A stretch of 6,099 nucleotides of DNA from positions 1 through 6,099 of the forward strand of contig JAGQGA010000355.1 in NCBI GenBank assembly GCA_020432595.1, read 5' to 3'. The stretch comes from Anaerolineales bacterium (GTDB lineage: Bacteria > Chloroflexota > Anaerolineae > Promineifilales > Promineifilaceae). The translations under genes and the position numbers were made by a program. The stretch's first letter is position 1; every line of letters begins with the position of its first letter. The notes under the pieces are model-generated. The model did no database searches, was not told where the DNA came from, and saw only the letters and a program-made list of their open reading frames with translations. Of this stretch, positions 1 to 5,557 are shown one piece after another.

Positions 1-302
1 CAAGGCCCAAGCTGCCACTGCGCCAGCGCATTGCCCGGCAGCGTAAAAATCACCGTCACCGCCGCCAGCAAAAACGGCCCCACAATTAATGACCGCTTCA
101 GCAGCCAGCCCAGCCCAATTTGCGCCGCCCCCGACACAAACAACAGCAGCGCCCACGCCGCCAAAAACGCCAGCCACGCCCCATCCGGCAGCAGCGCATT
201 GGCAACAATAAACAGCACCGTTACCACCACCTTCACCCGGGGATCAAGCTGATGGATTGCGCTTTGCCGACTTTCGTAGCGATCAAAGGTGTTGACGTGC
301 AT
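1..302 (-). CDS. cbiQ: ECF transporter transmembrane (T) component, CbiQ/EcfT family, 5' part only
   Basis: This is the first 100 codons of the T component of an energy-coupling-factor transporter, which couples the ATPase subunits to the metal-binding membrane protein in the cytoplasmic membrane. The reading frame is open from an ATG at 300-302 to the window edge. The protein opens MHVNTFDRYESRQSAIHQLD and continues PRVKVVVTVLFIVANALLPDGAW. The F-D-R-Y start, the S-x-I-H-x-L-D-P-R-x-K signature and the first hydrophobic segment with its L-P-x-G-x-W are typical of CbiQ/NikQ. At least two more hydrophobic stretches follow before the cut. The ATG lies two bases after the stop of the upstream NikMN gene, so translation is probably coupled; there is no strong ribosome site of its own. 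The substrate (Ni or Co) cannot be read from this subunit. The rest of the gene and an ATPase gene should lie to the left. Confidence 0.9.
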   Translation of the reverse strand, partial: MHVNTFDRYESRQSAIHQLDPRVKVVVTVLFIVANALLPDGAWLAFLAAWALLLFVSGAAQIGLGWLLKRSLIVGPFLLAAVTVIFTLPGNALAQWQLGP

Positions 303-304
303 TA

Positions 305-1255
305 TTACTCACTTGGTTTCCGCAAGTTACGAGTCAGGGTATACATCAAACCCGCCACCACCAATACGCCAATAATGCCAGCCGCAATGGTTGAAGCACT
401 CCCATCTCCCAAAAACGGAATGGTATAATCGGGCAGCAGTTGGAAAGGTGCATTCTGAGCAGTGTTTAAAAAGCCAGCCTGCTCTGCTACACGTTCTAGC
501 CCATCGGGAGAAGCTGAGGCCAAGGGAGAAAAAATTGCCACCAAGATGGCAACGACAATGCCACCGGCAATCCAACGATTACTCGTCTGCATTTCTTCCT
601 CCCGGTTGAGTAGCTGAGGTCGCGTTTGGCGAATAAAAGCCAACGTTGCCACGGTAATGAGTGCTTCGCCAATGCCTATCAATGCGTGAACACCAAGCAT
701 GGCAGGAACAGCGATGGCAAGGGATGTGGTTCCGCTAAAGCTAAGCAGCAGTACCACCACCAGTGCTGCCATCATGATGGCAACCCACGCCCCTACGCCA
801 GCCGAAGCCAGTTGCATGCGGCCACCCCGCTTTTGCCAAAATTGGTAAATGGCATAACCGGCGTAGCCAGGCACGATGCCCATGCCAATGAGGTTGGCTC
901 CCATGACCACTAATCCTCCGTCTTGAAACAGCAGTGCTTGCAAAATGATGACGGCTGCCATTGCCAGCAGCCCCAGCGATGGCCCCAGCACAATAAAAGC
1001 CAGTGTGGCACCAATCAGATGACCGGAAGTGCCACCCGCTACGGGGAAGTTGATCATTTGCCCGGCAAAGATAAAAGCGGCCATGATTCCCGCCAAGGGT
1101 ATCAACCGTTCATCAAATGCTTCTTGAGCATTGCGGATGGCGAGGGCAAGAAAAACGGCCGTTATTCCCCAGCAAATTAGCGAAATAGCGAGGCTCAAAA
1201 AGCCATCGGGAATATGCATCAGTTGTGCCGCTGCCGGCAGTAGCATCACATTCAT
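305..1255 (-). CDS. Nickel/cobalt ECF transporter substrate-binding protein, NikM-NikN (CbiM-CbiN-like) fusion
   Basis: This is the metal-binding S component of a nickel or cobalt ECF transporter, an integral membrane protein of 316 residues from this ATG. Residue numbers here count from the ATG at 1253-1255. The first two thirds are CbiM/NikM: M-H-I-P-D-G-F at 13-19 and G-T-S-G-H-L-I-G at 75-82, with several membrane helices. The last third is a NikN/PDGLE-type domain: a helix at about 225-245, S-P-D-G-L-E-R at 249-255, then D-Y-T-I-P and a final helix. In this family the free N-terminal Met-His plus a later His (His67 in NikM) bind the metal. If the M-H at 13-14 is numbered 1-2, the His in G-T-S-G-H is exactly residue 67. 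The start is uncertain: AAGGAG at 1266-1271 suits the ATG used here or the GTG at 1256-1258, whereas chemistry favours the ATG at 1217-1219, which lacks a ribosome site. The gene lies 36 bases after the Fur-family gene and two bases before cbiQ. The fused layout resembles NikMN, hence a slight preference for nickel. Confidence 0.9.
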   Translation of the reverse strand: MNVMLLPAAAQLMHIPDGFLSLAISLICWGITAVFLALAIRNAQEAFDERLIPLAGIMAAFIFAGQMINFPVAGGTSGHLIGATLAFIVLGPSLGLLAMAAVIILQALLFQDGGLVVMGANLIGMGIVPGYAGYAIYQFWQKRGGRMQLASAGVGAWVAIMMAALVVVLLLSFSGTTSLAIAVPAMLGVHALIGIGEALITVATLAFIRQTRPQLLNREEEMQTSNRWIAGGIVVAILVAIFSPLASASPDGLERVAEQAGFLNTAQNAPFQLLPDYTIPFLGDGSASTIAAGIIGVLVVAGLMYTLTRNLRKPSE

Positions 1256-1264
1256 CACTCAATA

Positions 1265-1271
1265 TCTCCTT
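1265..1271 (-). promoter_or_regulatory. Ribosome binding site for the NikMN gene
   Basis: On the minus strand this reads AAGGAGA. It lies 7 bases upstream of a GTG (1256-1258) and 10 bases upstream of an ATG (1253-1255), so it supports translation starting there. It is about 46 bases away from the ATG that begins the conserved M-H-I-P-D-G motif, which it therefore does not serve directly. Confidence 0.7.
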
Positions 1272-1291
1272 GCGTGTAGCATAAACGTTCG

Positions 1292-1720
1292 CTACATTGA
1301 CTTGTCCCAACAATGAGCACACACACCATAAATTGCCAAATGGTTGAAGTCAGCCTTAAACCCGTGCTCAGCCAGCAAATGGGCGGCCAAATCCTCAAAA
1401 TGGGCATCGTCCAGCACCGTTACCTGTTCGCAGTGGCGGCAGATGAGGTGATGGTGCGGCGTGTCAGGCGCAAATTCATAGACAACACGTCCCCCGATAT
1501 CTGAGCGCGTCACCAGATTTAGGCCACAGAAAAAGTCTAACACTCGGTAGATTGTGGCCTGGTTGAGTGTTGGCATCTCTTTTTGAGCAATCTGATAAAT
1601 GTCAGTTGCTGTTGTATGCCCATCCTGCTTAGCAAGCGCGTTCAAAATAAAACGCCGCTGCGGCGTAACGCGAAAACCAAGCTCACGGATATGGGTGAGA
1701 TCGGGAATTTTGTTGTTCAT
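1292..1720 (-). CDS. Fur-family metal-responsive transcriptional regulator (possible Nur/Zur type)
   Basis: This is a 142-residue Fur-superfamily repressor, the usual length. The N-terminal winged helix carries R-V-T-P-Q-R-R at 17-23 and the DNA-recognition helix N-Q-A-T-I-Y-R-V-L at 53-61. The C-terminal dimer and metal domain shows H-H-H-L-I-C-R-H-C at 89-97 and C-A-H-C at 134-137, giving the four structural-zinc cysteines C94, C97, C134 and C137, with His89-91 as likely sensory ligands. It is the first gene of the leftward operon that continues with the NikMN and CbiQ transporter genes, so it most likely represses that operon, and itself, when metal is plentiful. Position and the TTGCAA pair upstream suggest nickel sensing (Nur-like), but sequence alone does not separate Nur, Zur and Fur. 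The ATG at 1718-1720 has no clear ribosome site. The gene looks more AT-rich than the transporter genes. Confidence 0.92.
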   Translation of the reverse strand: MNNKIPDLTHIRELGFRVTPQRRFILNALAKQDGHTTATDIYQIAQKEMPTLNQATIYRVLDFFCGLNLVTRSDIGGRVVYEFAPDTPHHHLICRHCEQVTVLDDAHFEDLAAHLLAEHGFKADFNHLAIYGVCAHCWDKSM

Positions 1721-1724
1721 GGTT

Positions 1725-1749
1725 TGCTATTGCGGTTTTATGCTATTGC
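1725..1749. repeat. Direct repeat TGCTATTGC, two copies 16 bases apart
   Basis: The nonamer TGCTATTGC occurs at 1725-1733 and again at 1741-1749, the second copy running into the TTGCAA inverted repeat. A 16-base period is about one and a half helical turns. The repeat lies between the regulator's start codon and the operator candidate and could be an additional regulator contact, though it may be chance in an AT-rich leader. Confidence 0.4.
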
Positions 1750-1764
1750 AAAAATTTGCAACAA
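1736..1764 (-). promoter_or_regulatory. Possible promoter of the fur-nikMN-cbiQ operon
   Basis: Read on the minus strand there is TTGTTG (1759-1764), a 17-base spacer, then ATAAAA (1736-1741). Both are only partial matches to the sigma70 boxes, but the spacing is right and the TTGCAA pair lies in the spacer and edge of the -35, as expected for a repressor site. Transcription would start close to 1729, leaving a leader of under 10 bases without a Shine-Dalgarno, which fits the absence of one before the regulator gene. Confidence 0.4.
1746..1761. promoter_or_regulatory. Inverted repeat resembling a Nur/Fur-family operator
   Basis: The 16 bases TTGCAAAAATTTGCAA form 7-base inverted arms around two central bases. 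They can also be read as two TTGCAA hexamers separated by four bases. As I recall it, the Streptomyces Nur box is TTGCAA-N5-TTGCAA, so this is one base shorter. The site is 26 bases upstream of the Fur-family start codon and lies between the possible -35 and -10 boxes, which fits autoregulated repression of the nickel/cobalt operon. Confidence 0.55.
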
Positions 1765-1855
1765 ATCTGTTGTGGGAAAAAGTTTAGCACGCTTTTAACA
1801 GCGTACCAGGGGCAATTTATTAAGTTTTCAGGAATGGAGAATACCAGTAAGCGGG

Positions 1856-1881
1856 GTAGGCGAGACATGCCTCGCCTCTAC
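1856..1881. repeat. REP-like imperfect palindrome after the MFS gene
   Basis: GTAGGCGAG at 1856-1864 pairs with CTCGCCTCTAC at 1871-1881 with a two-base bulge, around a loop that contains CATG. The element starts one base beyond the MFS stop codon. On the minus (transcribed) strand it is not followed by a run of T, so it is a poor intrinsic terminator; it looks more like a short dispersed palindromic element, and may protect the 3' end of the mRNA. Confidence 0.5.
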
Positions 1882-1882
1882 A

Positions 1883-3136
1883 TTATTGCTGCTTCACTTG
1901 GCGCATGACCAGCCAGGCCAGAGCCATAAACAGCACGCCGAACAGCCACAGCCAGCGGTATTCGTCGTTAAGCAAATCCACTAGCCCACCGCCCAGCGTT
2001 GGCCCCAGCACGGCTGCCAGTTGAGAGGAAAAGTAATAAAGCCCGGTATAGGCACCAATGCGGCTTTCATCGCCGTAGTCGTAGACAAGCGGCAAGCTAT
2101 TGACGTTGACAAAGGCCCAGAAGATGCCGCTGAGAACAAGAATGGCGACAAAGGTGGCGGTGTTTTGGATGATGAGATAGCCGAGGGCGAAGAGGATGGT
2201 GAGGCCAATGAGGCCGATTTGGATGGTTTGGCGCCGGCCGATTTTGCTGCCCAAAAGACCTGCGGGAACGGCCGTTAAAATAAACGCAATCGTGATTGAC
2301 CCCGCATAAATCGAAGCCGTGCCGGGGGACAGCCCCAGGGAAAAGACGGCAAACGATGACAGCCCCGCTTCTAGCGCGTTAAACGCCATAAACCAAAAAA
2401 GAATGCCCAGCAGCACGAACAGCCCGCTTTTGTTAGAGCTTTGCCAAACGTCGCGCAGGTTTGCCAGTATACCGGCATCTTCGGCAGGGATGTCAACGGC
2501 AAGTTGGCGCGGTTCGCGCACCGCCAGCACCGCCACCACCGCCGCCGCCAGTAGCACCACCGCCCCACCGACAAACGGCGCTACCCGACCATATGTATTA
2601 AACAAGTAGCCGCCGCCAAAAAAGGCCAGCAGCCCACCAATCCCACCCATCAGGTTGATAATGCCGTTGGCCTTGCTGCGGTCATTGGGCTGGAAGAGAT
2701 CGCCCAGCCAGGCGACGGTGGGGGAGCGAAACAGGGCCATGCCGATGTTGGTGATGAGGATGTAGACGGCAATAGCAACGGCCGTTTGTGCCAGCGGAAT
2801 CAGCACAAAACCCACCAGCGCAATTGGCACCCCCAGCAAAAGCCACCCCTTGCGCCGCCCAAAACGGTTCCACGTTCGGTCGCTGCGCGCCCCCACCCAC
2901 GGCTGCACAAAGACATTGATCAGGTTGTCCCAGGTCATGATAAACAGCGCCAGCGACGGAGCCAGCCCAAACCCAGCCACATCCGTCCTGCCAACAAAGG
3001 CAGGGTTCCCTGCCTGCAAAAAAATGGGGATAAACTGGTTAAAAATGGGCCAGACGATGCTGATACCTAAAAAGCCAAAGCCGACGATTAAGGTTTTGGG
3101 GTAGTTGAACGTTTTGTCCTGCCAGTTTAGACGCAT
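1883..3136 (-). CDS. MFS transporter, GPH/SLC45-like (sugar:cation symporter type)
   Basis: This is a 417-residue inner-membrane carrier with about twelve hydrophobic segments, the normal size for the major facilitator superfamily. The loop between helices 2 and 3 holds a clear motif A, G82-A-R-S-D-R-x-x-x-R-x-G-R-R-K96, preceded by W-D-N-L-I-N at 69-74. A weaker repeat of it, G-S-K-I-G-R-R, is found in the second half. The N-terminal N-W-Q-D-K ... G-F-G-F-L-G-I-S-I-V-W-P and the S-D-R-x-x-x-R-x-G-R-R-K pattern resemble SLC45/GPH sugar transporters. The substrate is not determinable; a sugar moved with a proton or cation is the family-based guess. The ATG at 3134-3136 has a modest AGGTAAG site upstream. 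An upstream membrane-protein gene ends 76 bases earlier, with a hairpin between them, so co-transcription is possible. The palindrome AACGGCCGTT occurs twice inside, encoding T-A-V both times. Confidence 0.88.
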   Translation of the reverse strand: MRLNWQDKTFNYPKTLIVGFGFLGISIVWPIFNQFIPIFLQAGNPAFVGRTDVAGFGLAPSLALFIMTWDNLINVFVQPWVGARSDRTWNRFGRRKGWLLLGVPIALVGFVLIPLAQTAVAIAVYILITNIGMALFRSPTVAWLGDLFQPNDRSKANGIINLMGGIGGLLAFFGGGYLFNTYGRVAPFVGGAVVLLAAAVVAVLAVREPRQLAVDIPAEDAGILANLRDVWQSSNKSGLFVLLGILFWFMAFNALEAGLSSFAVFSLGLSPGTASIYAGSITIAFILTAVPAGLLGSKIGRRQTIQIGLIGLTILFALGYLIIQNTATFVAILVLSGIFWAFVNVNSLPLVYDYGDESRIGAYTGLYYFSSQLAAVLGPTLGGGLVDLLNDEYRWLWLFGVLFMALAWLVMRQVKQQ

Positions 3137-3157
3137 GGTACTTACCTGTTGGCAATG

Positions 3158-3203
3158 GTTGCTAGTGGCTGGTGGCTTGTACTAGCCACCAGCAACCAGC
3201 AAC
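3158..3203. repeat. Long hairpin built from CCAGCAA-type heptamers
   Basis: Two 20-base arms (3158-3177 and 3184-3203) match at 18 of 20 positions around the loop TGTACT. The right arm holds two tandem CCAGCAA units plus a related CTAGCCA, and the left arm holds their complements, so the hairpin seems to be made of heptamer repeats. It sits 9 bases beyond the stop of the small membrane-protein gene and 21 bases before the MFS start. No T tract follows on the transcribed (minus) strand. It may attenuate or separate the two genes, or be a mobile palindromic repeat. Confidence 0.7.
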
Positions 3204-3212
3204 TATCTTCCT

Positions 3213-3584
3213 TTACGGACGATTTTGCAGCTTGCGCCGTAGCTCTTCTATTTCAAGGTCTTTACGCGCCACTTCTTTTTGGGCGTTGACAAGCTGGATT
3301 TGGTGTAATGCGGCGGCACGCCGGTCTTCACGGTAGGCGAAGAAGGTGGTGAAGACAAAGCCGAGGCCGGAAATAACGGCCGTTATCACTGACAACACCG
3401 TCCCTAAATCAACCCCTGGCTCCTCTTCAATCACTGCTCCTCCCTCGCCGTTGATATTTGACCCATCACCTGGCTCGGTTGCCTGGTTTAGCCCCTTGGG
3501 TAGCACAAAAATGAGCAGCGAAAAGAGCGACGCCAAAAACAGCGTACCAAAAAAGAGCATACGAATCGTGTAATTGCGGGACAT
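3213..3584 (-). CDS. Small two-helix membrane protein with coiled-coil tail, unknown function
   Basis: I do not recognise this 123-residue protein. It has a short basic N terminus and a first hydrophobic segment at about 9-28. A Gly/Glu/Asp-rich stretch follows at 30-58 with E-E-E at 53-55, then a second membrane segment at about 60-84. The charged tail at 85-120 starts Y-R-E-D-R-R and has the heptad-like pattern of a coiled coil. Charge distribution suggests both ends are cytoplasmic with the acidic loop outside. The first segment could instead act as an uncleaved signal anchor. A good ribosome site, AAGGAG at 3595-3600, lies 10 bases upstream of the ATG at 3582-3584, which supports a real gene. 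It is divergent from the ppx-like gene and is the likely first gene before the MFS transporter. One AACGGCCGTT copy (3375-3384) encodes T-A-V inside the second helix. Confidence 0.75.
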   Translation of the reverse strand: MSRNYTIRMLFFGTLFLASLFSLLIFVLPKGLNQATEPGDGSNINGEGGAVIEEEPGVDLGTVLSVITAVISGLGFVFTTFFAYREDRRAAALHQIQLVNAQKEVARKDLEIEELRRKLQNRP

Positions 3585-3617
3585 AAAGGTGCTTCTCCTT
3601 GCGAATTCACCCTGTCA

Positions 3618-3645
3618 AGTATAGCATAAGAACCCATGATGCTAA
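3618..3645 (-). promoter_or_regulatory. Possible promoter for the small membrane-protein gene
   Basis: On the minus strand, TTAGCA (3640-3645), a 16-base spacer and TATACT (3618-3623) give a fair sigma70 match, strongest at the -10. Start of transcription near 3611 would leave the AAGGAG at 3595-3600 in a short leader. The -35 box lies inside the first codons of the divergent ppx-like gene, so the two genes must share control of this 51-base gap. Confidence 0.45.
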
Positions 3646-5186
3646 CAAACCAGGGGCAGCGTATTGCCATTATTGACCTCGGCTCGAATACGGCGCGGAT
3701 GGTCATCATGCACGCCCTGCCCGGCTTTGCCTATCGGCTGGAAGATGAGATTCGAGAGGTGGTGCGGCTGCGCGAGGGAATGACGGAAGCCGGGCTAAGC
3801 GAGGAGGCGATGGCGCGGGCACTTTCGACGCTGCGCCTCTTCAAACGGTTTTGTGACAGTTGGCATGTAGACCATATTTTGCCCACGGCCACCAGTGCCG
3901 TGCGCGAAGCGGCCAACGGCCGTTATTTTCTCCAGCAAGTGCAAAACGAAATCGGCCTTTTATTGCGGCTGCTGTCTGGTGAAGAGGAAGCGTATTACGC
4001 CACGCTGGGGGTTCTCAACGAGCAGCCGCTGGCAAATGGCTTTGTGCTGGATATTGGCGGCGGTAGTGCCCAAGTGGCTGAAGTTGAAAACCACCGCTTT
4101 CAACGTGGTCATGCCTTTACCCTGGGAGCGTTGGCGCTCACCCTGCGCTTTATTCGCCACGACCCGGTGACAGAGGCTGAAGTAACGGCCGTTCAGCGTG
4201 AAATCAACCGCCAACTCGACACCATCGAATGGATTAAGCCCCAGCCCAAAGCCCTGCTTGTGGGGTTGGGCGGCACCATTCGTAATCTGGCGCAAATAAC
4301 TGCCGCCCGGCAAGCGTATCCGCTTAACACCCTCCACGGTTTTCGCCTGAGCCGGAGTGAGGTGGAAAAAAGCGTGCAATTGCTGCGCGAACGGCCGTTG
4401 CGCGAACGGCAAAAGCTCCGTGGCCTCAGCAGTGACCGCTCCGACATCATCCTCGCTGGAGCCTTGGTGCTGCAAGCCGTCATGAGCCGCTTCCAAATCG
4501 AAACCATCGTTACGTCACGCAATGGATTGCGCGAGGGGGTTTTTCTGGAGCATTTTTGGCACCACCTTGAGTATCCCGTCATGGCCGATGTCCGCCGTTT
4601 TAGCGTACTCAATTTGGCACGCATCTATAACTATCAAAAAGCCCACGTCAACCACGTCCGCTATCTGGCCGGGCGGTTGTTTGACCAACTGGCCCCGCTG
4701 CACAAATACGGCGCAGCGGAGCGAGAGCTACTCGATGCTGCCGCCCTGCTCCACGACCTGGGCACAGTCATCAGCTACAACGACCACCACAAACATTCAC
4801 AAATGCTCATCATCAACAGCGGCCTGCCGGGGTTTACGCCACGTGAACAGGCACTGGTTGCCCTGCTCACACGCTATCATCGCAAAGGCACGCCCAGCGT
4901 GGCCGGATTTACCAGCCTGCTCCAACGCCGTGACAAAGAGTTGCTGCTGCGATTGGCAGCCCTGTTGCGGCTGGCCGAATTTTTGGAGCGGGGGCGCACG
5001 GCGGCGGTGGATGATGTAACGGCCGTTTGGGACAAGCACACCCTGCGCCTCACGCTTATTGCCGACCATTACCCCGCCGTAGAATTATGGGAAGCCGAAC
5101 GCAACGCCGCCGATTTGGTGGCGCAAGCCTTTAACCGTACCGTCATTTTGCAAAGTACCGCTGCGCCTGATAGCTGGCTCAACTAA
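3636..5186 (+). CDS. ppx: Ppx/GppA-family phosphatase with C-terminal HD domain (exopolyphosphatase-like)
   Basis: This 516-residue cytoplasmic enzyme belongs to the ASKHA-fold Ppx/GppA family, which removes phosphate from polyphosphate chains and/or converts pppGpp to ppGpp. The first phosphate loop is I-D-L-G-S-N-T-A-R at 13-21. L-S-G-E-E-E-A at 113-119 supplies the family's catalytic glutamate, D-I-G-G-G-S at 139-144 is the second phosphate loop, and V-G-L-G-G-T at 209-214 closes the nucleotide-type fold. From about 320 an HD-type helical domain follows: H337 in A-H-V-N-H-V, H373-D374 in L-L-H-D-L-G-T, H384-x-x-H387 and R-Y-H-R-K-G. Full length matches the long Ppx/GppA-HD form. Polyphosphatase versus pppGpp phosphatase activity cannot be separated here. 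Two ATGs open the frame (3636 and 3639); neither has a strong ribosome site. Four AACGGCCGTT copies lie inside, in three different reading registers. Confidence 0.93.
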   Translation: MMLTNQGQRIAIIDLGSNTARMVIMHALPGFAYRLEDEIREVVRLREGMTEAGLSEEAMARALSTLRLFKRFCDSWHVDHILPTATSAVREAANGRYFLQQVQNEIGLLLRLLSGEEEAYYATLGVLNEQPLANGFVLDIGGGSAQVAEVENHRFQRGHAFTLGALALTLRFIRHDPVTEAEVTAVQREINRQLDTIEWIKPQPKALLVGLGGTIRNLAQITAARQAYPLNTLHGFRLSRSEVEKSVQLLRERPLRERQKLRGLSSDRSDIILAGALVLQAVMSRFQIETIVTSRNGLREGVFLEHFWHHLEYPVMADVRRFSVLNLARIYNYQKAHVNHVRYLAGRLFDQLAPLHKYGAAERELLDAAALLHDLGTVISYNDHHKHSQMLIINSGLPGFTPREQALVALLTRYHRKGTPSVAGFTSLLQRRDKELLLRLAALLRLAEFLERGRTAAVDDVTAVWDKHTLRLTLIADHYPAVELWEAERNAADLVAQAFNRTVILQSTAAPDSWLN

Positions 5187-5265
5187 TTTCGGTTTTTATG
5201 CCGACTATTGTCCTGAAGCGTCTGATGATTTGGGGAAAACGGCCGTTTAATTCCTTTCAGCTATC

Positions 5266-5295
5266 TTGACACCACCTCAATAAAAGGCATATACT
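5266..5295 (+). promoter_or_regulatory. Promoter of the vapBC-type operon
   Basis: A perfect -35 TTGACA (5266-5271), an 18-base spacer and TATACT (5290-5295, five of six) make the best promoter in the window. A second TATACT lies 12 bases on (5302-5307). The leader is short and carries AAGGAG at 5314-5319, 7 bases before the antitoxin ATG. Confidence 0.7.
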
Positions 5296-5316
5296 TGCAC
5301 ATATACTTGTCACAAG
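5288..5316 (+). promoter_or_regulatory. Operator-like repeats over the vapBC promoter
   Basis: CATATACTTG is repeated at 5288-5297 and 5300-5309 (12-base period), covering the -10 box and the likely start of transcription. It is followed by the perfect 5-1-5 inverted repeat CTTGTCACAAG at 5306-5316. Ribbon-helix-helix antitoxins usually repress their own operon by binding tandem short repeats at about this spacing, so this is a reasonable autoregulatory site; the binding itself is inference. Confidence 0.5.
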
Positions 5317-5326
5317 GAGAAAGCAT

Positions 5327-5557
5327 ATGGCGCAAATTACTATTTACCTTGAACCCGATCTGGAAGCCAGAATGCGAGCAGCCGCCCAGTCCATGAATCT
5401 GTCCCAAAGCAAGTGGGTGGCGAACATTATTCGGGAAAAGTTGCAAAATGAATGGCCGCCCACGGTATTTGCTTTGGCAGGGGCGTGGGCAGATTTGCCA
5501 GATGTAGAAGAGATTAGAGCCACAATGGGTTCTGACGCGGAAAGGGAGCCATTTTGA
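5327..5557 (+). CDS. Ribbon-helix-helix antitoxin, VapB-like
   Basis: This 76-residue protein is the antitoxin and autorepressor of the adjacent PIN toxin. Residues 3-8 (Q-I-T-I-Y-L) form the DNA-contacting strand. Helices at about 9-23 and 26-40 (S-Q-S-K-W-V-A-N-I-I-R-E-K-L) complete a CopG/Arc-type fold. The tail from W43-P44-P45 through A-L-A-G-A-W-A-D-L-P to the end is the part expected to wrap and neutralise the toxin. It begins at an ATG 7 bases after AAGGAG. Its TGA overlaps the toxin ATG by one base (TTGATG), the tight coupling usual in such pairs. A CopG-type regulator without toxin pairing is unlikely given the neighbour. Confidence 0.88.
   Translation: MAQITIYLEPDLEARMRAAAQSMNLSQSKWVANIIREKLQNEWPPTVFALAGAWADLPDVEEIRATMGSDAEREPF

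Noticed and set aside
31..428. Plus-strand open frames opposite cbiQ and the NikMN C terminus
   Set aside because: Both are antisense shadows; the minus strand carries the transporter signatures.
1721..1882. A cobalamin or nickel/cobalt riboswitch ahead of the transporter operon
   Set aside because: The leader before the regulator gene is under about 30 bases from the likely start, and the gap before NikMN is 36 bases, both too short for those RNAs; no B12-box-like sequence was seen.
3960..4496. A 178-codon open frame on the minus strand opposite the ppx-like gene
   Set aside because: It is a shadow of the GC-rich ppx-like frame, whose motifs run without a break; its translation shows no recognisable domain and there is no ribosome site.
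4522..5019. A 165-codon plus-strand frame inside the ppx-like gene
   Set aside because: It is an offset frame over the HD domain with low-complexity Cys/Trp/Thr content, and the conserved HD residues are all in the other frame.
5187..5265. An intrinsic terminator after the ppx-like gene using AAACGGCCGTTT
   Set aside because: The 12-base palindrome has no loop and is followed by only TTTAATT; it is a member of the dispersed palindrome family rather than a terminator.
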